Source: Gadus chalcogrammus
Taxonomy: Eukaryota; Chordata; Actinopteri; Gadiformes; Gadidae
Length of the DNA: 64,000 nucleotides
Direction: 5' to 3'
NCBI RefSeq assembly: GCF_026213295.1
Contig: NC_079425.1
Location: forward strand, 28,308,739-28,372,738
Position numbers and translations under genes: made by a program. A model generated the notes under the pieces. That model worked only from the letters and a program-made list of their open reading frames with translations, made no database searches and was not told where the DNA came from. Below, piece by piece: positions 25,568 to 35,820 of this stretch. Numbering within the stretch: position 1 is the stretch's first letter; every line of letters begins with the position of its first letter.

Positions 25568-28500
25568 ATGCAGAACCCAGACGGGGCCGCAGCTGCGGCC
25601 GCCCTCCTGCGAGACGCCGTCGAGGAAAGGGCCCTCCTCCGGCAGGCCGTCATACGGCTGGAAATGCGCTCCCCGGACGTCTCTCCGATCTCAGCGCCCA
25701 CCAGCCGGCTAACCAAGTTAGGACCAGAGGACGATGTCGAGGCCTACTTGGAGGTCTTCGAGAGGACGGCTCGGAGAGAAAGATGGCCGGAGGACCAGTG
25801 GGCACACATCGTGGCCCCCTTCCTCACGGGACCCGCACAGCAGGCGAGCCAGGACCTGACCCCAGAACAGGCGAGTGAGTACCAGACCCTCAAGCAGGCG
25901 GTACTGGCGTACTATGGACATAGCCTGGCGGCCAGGGCCCAACGGTTCCACAACTGGCGCTTCGACCCCAAGGGCGCCGTGAGGTCCCAGATCGCCCAGC
26001 ACGCGCGGCTCATCAGGAGATGGCTCGCGGGAGAGGATGGTCCCAACGCTCTCGACCGGGTGTTACTGGACAACACCATCCGCCAGCTACCGCCGGAAGC
26101 CCAGAGAACCATCGCCACCAACCATCCGACCACGGTGGACGAGCTGACCCGCCAGCTCGAGAACTGGCAGGTGGCCCGACAGCTAAACAGCGCCACCCGG
26201 CCACAGCCCCGCCCGATCGACACCCGTAGGGACCGGCGAGGACCGTGTCTACTCGCCACCTGTTGGGCGCATCAGGAGGCCGGAGCCCCGAACCTCCCGG
26301 CTCGGGTGGGCGATAAGGACACTCAGGCCCTCGTCGACACGGGGAGTGTCGTCACCCTCATCCGGCCCGACCTAGCCGGCGGAAGGACGGGGGAACCGAT
26401 GGAGGTCACCTGTGTTCATGGGGACACCCGCACCTATGACACGTGCCATGTGGTCGTGCGGACCCCCCGAGGGGCCTTCACCGTAAGGGCCGGGGTCGTA
26501 CCCAATCTCCCGGTGCCCCTATTGATCGGGAGAGACTGCCCCATCTTCCACCGGCTCTGGAACGCGGAGCCAGGACCCCGACCGCCCCGACCGCAGCCGA
26601 GGCGACACCGACAACCAGTTCGTCACGCCTACGGAGCCCGGGCACCACACTCCTCCCCAGCTGAGACATCTGGAGAGGGAGACGGCACCGGAAGAGACGG
26701 CCCAACACCACCAGGCACACCAGCCCGCCCACCCGGCGAGACTCATCGCCTTGACCCGCCGGGGACCCCCGACACCCTGACAGCGTCGGAGCGACCTGCC
26801 GGGTTAGGAGAGACGGAGAGTTCCCCCCTCACGGAGCTCTCGGACTTCCCCCCAACCGGGAGGGGGTCGGACCGTCCCGGACATTTCGCCACCGCTCAAC
26901 TGCAGGATGACCCCCTGAAAAACGCCTGGAGCCACGTTGTCGCCCATGACGGTCGCGCCAGGGACTCGGTGAGTACCCTACCGTACCCGCACTTCTGCAC
27001 CAGGTCAGGCCTACTGTATAGGGTAACCGAGAGGGCGGGAGTAGTAGTAGAGCAGTTGGTGGTGCCTCGCCCGTACACCAGTAAAGTCCTCTTCATGGCC
27101 CACACACACGTCCTAGGGGCACACTTAGGCATGGACAAGACTAGGGAACGGATCCTAGACCGGTTCTACTGGCCCGGGATAAAGAAGGACGTTACGGAGT
27201 ACTGCCAGGCGTGCCCGGAGTGCCAGCGGACGGCCCCGAGACCCTCGATCCGGAGTCCGCTGATACCGATGCCTATCATTGAGGTACCCTTTGACCGACT
27301 GGCCCTAGACATTGTGGGCCCTCTCCCCAAGACCAGCCGGGGACACCGATACATATTAGTCATGGTTGACTATGCCACCCGGTACCCGGAAGCCCTACCC
27401 CTCCGCGCCGCCACCGCTAAGGCCGTAGCCCGGGAGCTAATGTTGCTTTTTAGTCGGGTGGGGATAGCACGGGAGATTTTAACAGACCAAGGGTCATGTT
27501 TTATGTCGCGTGTGCTAAAAGCGCTTCTCAGTCTCCTGCAGGTGAAGCAGCTGAGGACTTCAGTGTACCACCCCCAGACGGACGGGCTGGTGGAAAGGTT
27601 CAACAAAACCTTAAAGCACATGCTGAAGAAGACCATGGAGAGAGACGGAAAGAACTGGGACCAGCTCCTCCCTCACGTCCTCTTCGCGGTGAGAGAGGTA
27701 CCCCAGGCCTCGACAGGGTTTTCCCCCTTTGAACTACTGTACGGACGGCGGCCAAGGGGACTACTAGATCTGGCTAAAGAAGCCTGGGAGAGCCAACCCT
27801 CCCCCCATCGTACCCTAGTGGACCATGTCGAGCAGGTACGGGAGAGAATGGCGCAGGTCTGGCCCATAGTACGGGAGCATCTGCACCAGGCACAGCAGGC
27901 CCAGGCGCGGACCTACAACCGCGGGGCCCAGCTGCGTCTCTTCCAGCCGGGGGAGTGGGTCCTGGTTCTCATCCCTACTGCCGAATGCAAGTTCCTGGCC
28001 AAGTGGCAGGGACCGTATGAGGTGATCGACCGCGTGGGGGAGGTGAACTACCGGGTGCGGCAGCCGAGGAGGCGCAAGCCCACCCAGCTGTATCATGTCA
28101 ACCTCTTGAAGCAGTGGAAGGCCGGGACAACCCCACCGGTGCCGGTCCCCGTGGCCCTCGTCGCCCGGCAAGGTGTACCGGAGGTCCCGATGGGCGAGGA
28201 CCTCAGCCCCAGCCAGAAACAAGACCTCAATGACGTGGTGTTGCAACACCAGGACGTGTTCTCCGAGCTTCCCGGGAGAACAACGGTCGCTCAACACGAC
28301 ATCCGGACAGAGGCAGGCGTCACGGTACGCGTACCCCCCTACCGGGTCCCAGAGGCCCGTCGGGTCGCCATACGGGAGGAGGTCAAGAAAATGCTCCAGC
28401 TCCGGGTGATCGAGGAGTCACACAGCGCCTGGTCCAGCCCAATCGTCCTGGTCCCGAAGCCAGATGGATCATTTCGATTCTGCAATGACTTTAGGAGGCT

Positions 28501-29794
28501 GAACGAGGTCTCGGAGTTCGACGCGTACCCAATGCCCCGGGTTGACGAACTCATCGAGCGGCTCGGGCCCGCTCGGTACCTCACCACCCTCGACCTTACC
28601 AAGGGATATTGGCAGGTCCCCCTCAGCAAGACCGCCCGGGAGAAAACGGCGTTCGCGACCCCCGGAGGACTATACCAGTACACGGTGCTCCCCTTCGGGG
28701 TGCATGGAGCTCCGGCAACGTTCCAGCGCATGATGGACCGTCTCCTGCGGTCACACCAGGCCTACGCCGCCGCGTACATTGATGACATCATCATCCATAG
28801 CGCCAGCTGGGACATCCACCTGAGACACCTAAGAGCGGTCCTGGGGGAGCTGAGGAGGGCGGGTCTCACCGCCAACCCCGCCAAGTGCCGTCTGGGCTTG
28901 GAGGAGGCCTCATACCTGGGCTACAGAGTCGGTCGCGGGAACGTCCGACCGCAGGAGGCCAAGGTGAAGGCCATCCTGGATTGGCCCCGCCCCACCTCCA
29001 AGAAGCAAGTCAAGTCCTTCCTCGGTCTGGTAGGGTACTATCAAAGGTTCATTCCCAGTTTCGCCACCCTGGCAAGCCCCCTACATGACCTGACCCGGAA
29101 GGCCCTGCCGGACCGCGTTACCTGGTCGGAGGCAGCAGAGGGAGCATTCAGTCTCCTTAAACGGGCCCTATGCTCCGAGCCAATACTATTAACGCCTGAT
29201 TTTACTCTGCCCCTTATAGTCCACTCCGACGCCTCAGAGGTGGGCCTTGGAGCGGTCCTCTCGCAGGTCCGGGACGCGGAGGAGCACCCAGTGACATACA
29301 TTAGCAGGAAACTCCTCCCGAATGAAAGGAACTACTCCACCGTGGAGAAGGAGGCCCTGGCCATCAAGTGGGCCATAGACAAGCTGCGGTACTACCTTCT
29401 GGGCCGGGAGTTCACCCTGGTGACGGACCATGCCCCGCTCAAGTGGATGGCCACCGCCAAGGATACAAACGCCAGGGTGACAAGGTGGTTCCTGGCCCTA
29501 CAGGACTACCGCTTCAAAGTGGACCACCGACCAGGGCGGGAGCACGCCAATGCTGATGCCCTGTCCCGTCGGGACGCATGCCTCTGGGCAGTCAGAGGTG
29601 CCCCGGGGCTACATCTAAGGGGGGAGGAGTGTGGCAACCCGGCCCCGACACGGCAGGCCTGGAAGCCCAGAGGGCAGGTAATACGTGCTGTCTACCACCC
29701 TTTTCCCCCAGAGGGCGCCAAGGGTCGCTTTGAGAAGGTCCCACTCAACGCCAACAGGAGACACCTGTGTACCAGGCCAATCAGACCCAGGTGA
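25568..29794 (+). CDS. Gag-pol polyprotein, Gmr1-like gypsy retrotransposon
   Basis: Single frame of 1408 residues from the ATG at 25568. An earlier in-frame ATG at 25505 falls in the putative primer-binding site, and the frame is open back into the LTR. Domains: capsid with a SCAN-like C-terminal half (about residues 55-200, RAQRFHNWRF to LENW); no CCHC zinc knuckle; retropepsin with ALVDTGS (D257); a proline-rich linker; integrase HHCC finger (AHTHVLGAH ... CQACPEC) and catalytic D581, D640, E676 (D-X35-E); GPY/F motif at 815. Then reverse transcriptase with DLTKGYWQ and YIDD (1070-1073), and RNase H with D1221, E1262, D1287. There is no chromodomain or envelope. All key catalytic residues are present, so it may be functional. 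The last 55 codons lie inside the 3' LTR. Confidence 0.95.
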   Translation: MQNPDGAAAAAALLRDAVEERALLRQAVIRLEMRSPDVSPISAPTSRLTKLGPEDDVEAYLEVFERTARRERWPEDQWAHIVAPFLTGPAQQASQDLTPEQASEYQTLKQAVLAYYGHSLAARAQRFHNWRFDPKGAVRSQIAQHARLIRRWLAGEDGPNALDRVLLDNTIRQLPPEAQRTIATNHPTTVDELTRQLENWQVARQLNSATRPQPRPIDTRRDRRGPCLLATCWAHQEAGAPNLPARVGDKDTQALVDTGSVVTLIRPDLAGGRTGEPMEVTCVHGDTRTYDTCHVVVRTPRGAFTVRAGVVPNLPVPLLIGRDCPIFHRLWNAEPGPRPPRPQPRRHRQPVRHAYGARAPHSSPAETSGEGDGTGRDGPTPPGTPARPPGETHRLDPPGTPDTLTASERPAGLGETESSPLTELSDFPPTGRGSDRPGHFATAQLQDDPLKNAWSHVVAHDGRARDSVSTLPYPHFCTRSGLLYRVTERAGVVVEQLVVPRPYTSKVLFMAHTHVLGAHLGMDKTRERILDRFYWPGIKKDVTEYCQACPECQRTAPRPSIRSPLIPMPIIEVPFDRLALDIVGPLPKTSRGHRYILVMVDYATRYPEALPLRAATAKAVARELMLLFSRVGIAREILTDQGSCFMSRVLKALLSLLQVKQLRTSVYHPQTDGLVERFNKTLKHMLKKTMERDGKNWDQLLPHVLFAVREVPQASTGFSPFELLYGRRPRGLLDLAKEAWESQPSPHRTLVDHVEQVRERMAQVWPIVREHLHQAQQAQARTYNRGAQLRLFQPGEWVLVLIPTAECKFLAKWQGPYEVIDRVGEVNYRVRQPRRRKPTQLYHVNLLKQWKAGTTPPVPVPVALVARQGVPEVPMGEDLSPSQKQDLNDVVLQHQDVFSELPGRTTVAQHDIRTEAGVTVRVPPYRVPEARRVAIREEVKKMLQLRVIEESHSAWSSPIVLVPKPDGSFRFCNDFRRLNEVSEFDAYPMPRVDELIERLGPARYLTTLDLTKGYWQVPLSKTAREKTAFATPGGLYQYTVLPFGVHGAPATFQRMMDRLLRSHQAYAAAYIDDIIIHSASWDIHLRHLRAVLGELRRAGLTANPAKCRLGLEEASYLGYRVGRGNVRPQEAKVKAILDWPRPTSKKQVKSFLGLVGYYQRFIPSFATLASPLHDLTRKALPDRVTWSEAAEGAFSLLKRALCSEPILLTPDFTLPLIVHSDASEVGLGAVLSQVRDAEEHPVTYISRKLLPNERNYSTVEKEALAIKWAIDKLRYYLLGREFTLVTDHAPLKWMATAKDTNARVTRWFLALQDYRFKVDHRPGREHANADALSRRDACLWAVRGAPGLHLRGEECGNPAPTRQAWKPRGQVIRAVYHPFPPEGAKGRFEKVPLNANRRHLCTRPIRPR
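29618..29629 (+). promoter_or_regulatory. Polypurine tract
   Basis: aaggggggagga(g) immediately precedes the 3' LTR. This is the usual plus-strand primer for reverse transcription. Here it is embedded in the polyprotein frame (residues RGEE). Confidence 0.88.
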
Positions 29795-30140
29795 GGGCTA
29801 TAAAAGAGAAGCTGAGAGGTAGTCTGGAACAGGAGGTACGTGACCCATGTGGGAGCAGAGAGCGGAGCGAGATTCCCTACCCGGATGGACCTTTGGCCCG
29901 GGACCCGGTCTAGAGAAGACCACAGGAGACCACGGAAGGAATACCTCACCTGGATACCGGGACAGCGCGTGAGACACGGCCACAGCATCCCCAGTGGCTC
30001 ACGGAGCCCAGACTCTTTAGTTTGTTATAGTTTGCATTGACGGGTGATTCCCCTTTTTTTCCGTTGTTGGGACTTAATAAACGTGCCTTGTTGGCAGTTT
30101 GAGAATCCGAGACTCTTGTTCCTTGAGCCGGGTCACCACA
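29630..30140 (+). repeat. 3' LTR, 511 bp
   Basis: Same length as the 5' LTR and, by my reading, no difference from it. Ends ggtcaccaca against the resumed (AT)n repeat. Confidence 0.95.
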
Positions 30141-30154
30141 ATATATATATATAT

Positions 30155-31085
30155 TAGGGATGGGCGTGAGGAATCGATTACTCCTCGTTACAAATTAACT
30201 CGGTTGGTGGACAGGCAAACTCGAGTTTGCATATACTCACACAAACAAAGTTTTCTGAAGGAAATGTATCAATTGTCTGTGCGGCGCCACTAACGCGTTT
30301 GTAAAGCGTCTTAGAGTACCATATTAAGCTCTATATAAATTTAATTTATTATTATTATTATTATTAACGCATGCCGTGGGCACAAAGAAAATGAAATGTA
30401 TCAAATTTATGTGTGGGGCGTGCCGTTCCGTGTGAAGCTACGCCAGAATTCAAAAAGTTAAGAGATAAGCGAAGAATTGAAATACTTGAAAGAAATAGGA
30501 GATCATAAGGTGAAATGTAAAATATGCCAAGCGAAATCGAGCTACCTGAGTACTACAAGTACTATGCGGCAACATATGCTCCTGAAACACAACGGTGAGT
30601 TCGGGAAAGCAGACCCGCAGCAACCAAGTTTGTCGGCTATTTTCACCGCCGCAAGACGCAGCTGTAATCACGGCCGTGTAGAGAAGATCACAACGCTGAG
30701 TATTTCCATAGTCCATTGCTGCCGTTTTATTTGCAGCTTTAAATTAATTTCAATGGTTAGGCTACTTGTTTCGTTTTTTTTTTTTTTAAACCGTTACAGG
30801 CCTTGGTTCAACGTGATTTAAATTGTGAGACGCATATCAATTTTTGTAAGGAAAATGTGTTTTGAACGTTTGCAAAAATAAATAATGAATACTCTGATAA
30901 CTCTGACTGTTTTGATGGAGAATAAACATTACATGTTTGGTTGGTAATATTGCCGTTCATCATTAGGCCTATTCCTGCTGCAGATGCGTTGCATTCTAAA
31001 AATAGATTTGATTAAACGAGTACTCGATTGATCCTCGAGGAATCGATTACTCGAGTTTGGAATTTACTACTCGTGCCCATCACTA
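30155..31085 (+). mobile_element. hAT-like element with BED-finger remnant
   Basis: The left end tagggatgggcgtgag and right end ctcgtgcccatcacta are imperfect inverted termini in (TA)n DNA. Subterminal sequences carry gaatcgattactc in both orientations. A LINE-tail-like segment (about 30290-30366: aaagcgtcttagagta, then tatataaatttaatt and (ATT)n) appears to be inserted near the left end. The interior holds a BED zinc-finger fragment. Confidence 0.78.
30477..30821 (+). pseudogene. hAT transposase N-terminal fragment (BED zinc finger)
   Basis: The open segment contains KVKCKICQAKSSYLSTT followed by MRQHMLLKH. This is a C-x2-C ... H-x4-H BED finger, the DNA-binding domain at the start of hAT transposases and ZBED proteins. 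It continues to QQPSLSAIFTAARR and GRVEKITT, a usual linker in this family. The catalytic RNase-H-like region is absent, so only the N-terminal exon remains. No upstream ATG is obvious; the first codon of the open frame is TTG. Confidence 0.82.
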
Positions 31086-31664
31086 ATATATATATATGTA
31101 CACACACAGCCTTTCAGACGACAGCTCTAATGAGTGTTTGTGTCTATTTGTAGCCTGGTTCTTTCCTTTGTGTTGCGGCAGGGCGGTCTGTAGTGCAATG
31201 CTGCCTGTTTCTCTGTGCTAATGAGCAGCGATGAGGGCAGTTTCTAAAGCCCCAGGCCAGTCTGCCGTTTGCTAATGCTGGTACACTATGCAAAAACTAT
31301 GAACGGAAAAACACAAATGATACAAAATAAAAACATGACAACTCAGGGAGGGGAAAAGCTGTCCAAAAGTACACATTCTATTATTAAGTGTCAGGAGCAG
31401 ATAATCACACGTTCTTGTTATTTAGACATATTCAGATCAAAGCACCATATCATCGTACCGTATCAAGAACCAAGGTGTGGACAACAAGCCTGACCCGAAC
31501 CTCAGCAGAGGAGACGAGGAGCGATGGTTCCTGATGTGTGATCATCATCAACCCCATGGTACCAGTATGTTCTGACAGCCTTTTGTTATTAAAATGCATG
31601 AGGCCATCCTACTTTAGCTTAAGCCTAAAATAGCCTGCATGTGGTCGGGGGGGCAGTGACTTAC
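31086..31664. other. Intronic sequence, nothing recognised
   Basis: Sequence between the hAT-like element and the itfg1 exon at 31665. Mostly unique; no repeat termini seen. Confidence 0.4.
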
Positions 31665-31773
31665 CGATAACCTTCACAAAGTAGGCGTCGGCCTCAAAGT
31701 TGTTCTTGAGTGCGTGGATGATGAAGTCGGCCTTGCCTTCTGCTCTGCTCAGAACCAGCATGTCTAAGATGCC
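31665..31773 (-). CDS. itfg1: itfg1 internal exon (FEADAYFVKVI segment)
   Basis: Minus-strand exon of 109 nt with acceptor cttgcag and donor gtaagt. It reads GILDMLVLSRAEGKADF, then IIHALKNNFEADAYFVKVI, ending with the first base of a valine codon completed at 745. This is one of the most conserved parts of vertebrate ITFG1. The opening GILD completes a D-x-x-x-D-G-x-x-D FG-GAP-type calcium motif begun by DIYED in the preceding exon. ITFG1 is a type I membrane protein with an FG-GAP beta-propeller-like ectodomain implicated in cell adhesion. The identification is firm from sequence, phase and flanking splice sites. Confidence 0.95.
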
Positions 31774-32052
31774 CTGCAAGAGAGACCAGCGCCCAGAAGA
31801 GAGGCAGGCATCGATTCAATCATGTGTTTAAGGACGCTGGGGAGAGGAGGAGATGCAGAGACTTTTAAAGTCAATCTCCATGCCTGTTAGACTGTTCCAA
31901 TATAATCTCTTCTTTATCTTATCCCATCTTCATCCCGTCCTTTTTTCTGACACTCATTGTGTCTCCCTCTCCTCTCCCAATGCCAATCTGAATTTATTTA
32001 TGCAACAAATGATAAACAGTACAGTGTGGGAAGGGAATAGGAGAGGAAGCAT

Positions 32053-32421
32053 TGGTGTAGTCTAGATGAGGTGTAGTCTAATGAGGTGTGGTCTGGATGA
32101 GGTGTAGTCTAGATGAGGTGTAGTCTAGGATGAGATGTAGTCTAGATGAGGTAGATATAGTCTAGCTGAGGTAGGTGTATTCTAGATGAGGTAGGTGTAG
32201 TCTAGATGAGGTAGGTGTAGTCTAGATGAGGTAGGTGTAGTCTAGATGAGGTAGGTGTAGTCTAGGATGAGGTAGGTGTATTCTAGATGAGGTAGGTGTA
32301 TTCTAGATGAGGTAGGTGTAGTCTAGATGAGGTAGGTGTAGTCTAGATGAGGTAGGTGTAGTCTAGATGAGTTAGGTGTAGTCTAGATGAGGTAGGTGTA
32401 GTCTAAGATGAGGTAGGTGTC
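32053..32421. repeat. Minisatellite, 20-bp unit
   Basis: About 18 copies of tctagatgaggtaggtgtag, 146 bp or more from the neighbouring exons. Confidence 0.93.
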
Positions 32422-32674
32422 TGCTGTTATGCCGCTGTGCTATGGGTGTGTAGTGACGGTAACTCTCACACAGCCTACGCAGATAGACACAGAAACACAG
32501 AGGGTGGAGGTGAGGAGGGAGGGAGGGAGGGTGAGGGTGGGGGGGAGAGTTGCCTGGAGCAAGAAAGAGAGATGTTATGTTGTGTTCATGTTTTGGTTTG
32601 ACTAATATTAACTACCAAAACATATTTTTCATTAGTTCATAAACAGTGTGGGACCGACTTATGGGGATAACCAA

Positions 32675-32886
32675 CTGAAGAGGAGATACAGGAGAGATAC
32701 AGTAGATACAGGAGGGATACACAGGAGTAAATTACAGGAGACACAGGAGAGATACAGTAGATACAGGAGAGATACACCGGAGGGTGTTAAAGGAGATACA
32801 GGAGAGATACATGAGATACAGGAGGGATACAGTAGATACAGGAGAGACACGGGAGGGAGATGACCACAGAAGATACAGGAGGGGGA
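32675..32886. repeat. Minisatellite, about 10/20-bp unit
   Basis: Copies of gatacaggagagatacagta. It ends only about 35 bp from the splice donor of the exon at 32921-33062. Confidence 0.9.
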
Positions 32887-32920
32887 TGAGGGAGATAGAG
32901 GAGAGAGACCAGCTACTCAC

Positions 32921-33062
32921 GTCCTCATAGATGTCGTAGAAGGTGGCCAGAGCGGCCTGGGGGATGGAGCCCATGTCCGACTGGTCCCAGTGGACCCGGA
33001 ACGTCCTGCCAACACTGGGGCAGCTGGAGCCGGAACAGGGAACGTTCTCCAGGAGGAAGGCC
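32921..33062 (-). CDS. itfg1: itfg1 internal exon (AFLLENV ... DIYED)
   Basis: Minus-strand exon of 142 nt with donor gtgagt. It reads AFLLENVPCSGSSCPSVG, then RTFRVHWDQSD and ALATFYDIYED, matching the vertebrate ITFG1 AFLLENVPC ... FFDIYED segment and ending on a codon boundary. The acceptor is ambiguous. The sequence gctcagag|GGCC offers CAG (exon from 33064) or the AG two bases later (exon from 33062). Only the latter completes the arginine codon left by CG at the end of the exon at 41166-41317, so I chose it. The first 25 nt and the acceptor are reiterated as a tandem array just upstream (33063-33690). Confidence 0.93.
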
Positions 33063-33690
33063 CTCTGAGCGCTGGGAGACAACGGTTCAGAGGTTAGGAA
33101 CGTTCTCCAGGAGGAGCCCGCTGAGCGCTGGGAGACAATTGTTCAGAGGTTAGGAACGTTCTCCAGGACGAATGCTTGCTGAGCGCCGGGAGACAACAGT
33201 TCAGAGGTTAGGAACGTTCTCCAGGCGGATCCCGCTGAGCGCTGGGAGACAACGGTTCAGAGGTTAGGGACGTTCTCCAGGAGGAGCCGGCTGACTGGAG
33301 ACAACGGTTCAGAGGTTAGGGACGTTCTCCAGGCGGAGCCCGCTGAGCGCCGGGAGAGAACGGTTCAGAGGTTAGGAACGTTCTCCAGGAGGAAGGCCCG
33401 CTGAGCGCTGGGAGACAATGGTTCAGAGGTTAGGGCCGTTCTGCAGGAGGAAGGCCCGCTGAGCGCTGGGAGACAACGGTTCAGAGGTTAGGGCCGTTCT
33501 GCAGGAGGAAGGCCCGCTGAGCGCTGGGAGACAACGGTTCAGAGGTTAGGGACGTTCTCCAGGTGGAAGGCCCGCTGAGCGCTGGGAGAGAACGGTCAGA
33601 CGTTGGGAACGTTCTCCAGGAGGAAGGCCCGCTGAGCGCTGGGAGAGAACGGTTCAGAGGTTGGGGACGTTCTCCAGGAGGAGCCAGCTG
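33063..33690 (-). repeat. Minisatellite derived from the itfg1 exon 5' boundary
   Basis: About eleven tandem copies of a 55-62 bp unit, aacgttctccaggagga + agcccgctgagcgctggg + agacaacggttcagaggtt. The first part is the reverse complement of the first ~23 coding bases of the adjacent exon (GGCCTTCCTCCTGGAGAACG). The second part is its splice-acceptor region. The array therefore arose by tandem duplication across the intron-exon junction. Several units retain a ctcag acceptor followed by coding-like sequence. A 110-codon minus-strand frame (33481-33813) through it reads RAFLLQNG-like repeats. Confidence 0.93.
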
Positions 33691-34241
33691 ACTGGAGTAC
33701 GTGAGGACGTCCAGCGTCAGAACACAGTTTGGGTTCTGTAACGTGCGTGGAGCCTGAAAAGCCAGCGTCCCTCCAGAGACCAGCGATGATTGGCGAGGTT
33801 GAAACAACTGCATGTGTAATCTTGTAACTCTAATCTCTAAAGCGGATAAATGCTCTGTTTAGCGTCGACTGCAGCAGCTAGTGACTCAACATCTGCATCA
33901 ATCTGATCTAAAGGGGCCCATGGGGCAGAGCCAATGAGGTGCGAGCACAGCCCCCCACAAAGACCCTCCTCCTGACACACAAACACACACACACACCCAC
34001 ACACACACAGACACACACGGAGGATCTAACGAGGAACTCACAGCTGAAGAAGACGGGATATGGGAAATGTAATAATTAATTAATCATGTTTTAGGGATGG
34101 CTTCTATGTGCAGAGATTTGCTTTCTAAAACAGTGCTTCGTGCTTGAAGCCCCTAACACTAGAACTCCCAGAAGACACTGCTCTCCAGACACTGCCCATA
34201 ATTATAAACTGTAGACTTCCTAAGACCTGCTTCTTGTATCT
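33691..34241. other. Intronic sequence, nothing recognised
   Basis: Contains a short CA-rich patch near 33980-34015; otherwise unique sequence. Confidence 0.4.
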
Positions 34242-34492
34242 CTGGTGCTCTGTCTCTATGGAGCTCCTTGTCTCTCTGGTGGTCTCTCATCATGGAGCTT
34301 CTTGTCTCTCTGGTGCACTCTCTATGGAGCTTCTTTTCTCTCTGGTGCTCTCTCTTTATGGAGCTTCTTGTCTCTCTGGTGCACTCTCATCATGGAGCTT
34401 CTTGTCTCTCTGGTGCTCTCTCCTCATGGAGCTCCTCGTCTCTCTGGTGCTCTCTCTTTATGGAGCTTCTTGTCTGTCTGGTGGACTCTCTT
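34242..34492. repeat. Minisatellite, about 30-bp unit
   Basis: Eight diverged copies of tctctctggtgctctctc + atcatggagcttcttg. Open in all three plus frames, with WSFLSLWC-like peptides; these are repeat artefacts. Confidence 0.9.
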
Positions 34493-34830
34493 TATATTCT
34501 ACCTGTACCAAGAGCTCCCTGAGGGAGATGACCTTAATGACGTCTCCACGCTATAAATAGAACCCAGGTGACTCAGTCTCCCCCCTCCTCCTCCACATCT
34601 CCCTCCCTCCCTCCTTCCCTCACTCCTCCTCCTTGTTCTCTGTGTTCTCGGCCGTCTCTACACCCGCCATCTTACAGGGTTTGGTGTCTTTGGGCGTCCG
34701 GCTGCCAGCAGGACAATGATTGGAAATCTGGCATCACAGAGCAAGAAAGTGTGTTTATATATGTGTATATCTATCTATCTATCTATCTATCTATCTACAC
34801 ACACACACACACGATTTGTGTGTGTGTTTC

Positions 34831-35583
<753 letters not shown>

Positions 35584-35820
35584 TGGTGTGAACGCACAAA
35601 TCTTTCCGACTGGGCAAAGCTGGCCAAAATCGCCAGTACAATCCCCGTGTCCAGTGTTCCTGAGGAACAAGCCTTTTCTCTCCAAAACAGGATTAAAACA
35701 TCTATCAGAAACCGCCTAGCTGAGGAAAAGGTGACAAGGCTGATGCGCATATCGAGCCTTGGGCTGGGGTTGAAAGACTTTTCGCGAGCAGCGGAGCACT
35801 TCCATGCAATAAAGTTTTGC
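35584..35820 (+). pseudogene. hAT transposase C-terminal (dimerisation) fragment
   Basis: The open segment contains WAKLAKIASTIPVSSVPEEQ, then AFSLQNRIKTSIRNRLAEEK and VTRLMRISSLG. This corresponds to the hAT family C-terminal dimerisation domain, usually TIPVSSxxxERxFSxxNRIKT, found in transposases and domesticated relatives such as ZNF862-like genes. No BED or catalytic region is nearby, so it is an isolated fossil fragment. The codons are open through about 35890 without a functional start. Confidence 0.82.

Larger units (their letters stand above)
24983..30140 (+). mobile_element. Intact Gmr1-like Ty3/gypsy LTR retrotransposon
   Basis: A 5158-bp element with two 511-bp LTRs that I read as identical (tgtggcaaccc ... 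ggtcaccaca), one long gag-pol frame and a purine-rich tract before the 3' LTR. Domain order is gag, protease, integrase, GPY/F, reverse transcriptase, RNase H. Integrase thus precedes reverse transcriptase, as in Ty1/copia, although the RT and integrase sequences are Ty3/gypsy-like. This unusual order defines the Gmr1 group of deuterostome gypsy elements, first described from Atlantic cod. Identical LTRs and an undamaged frame indicate a very recent insertion. It lies antisense to itfg1 in its 30.9-kb intron. Confidence 0.96.
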
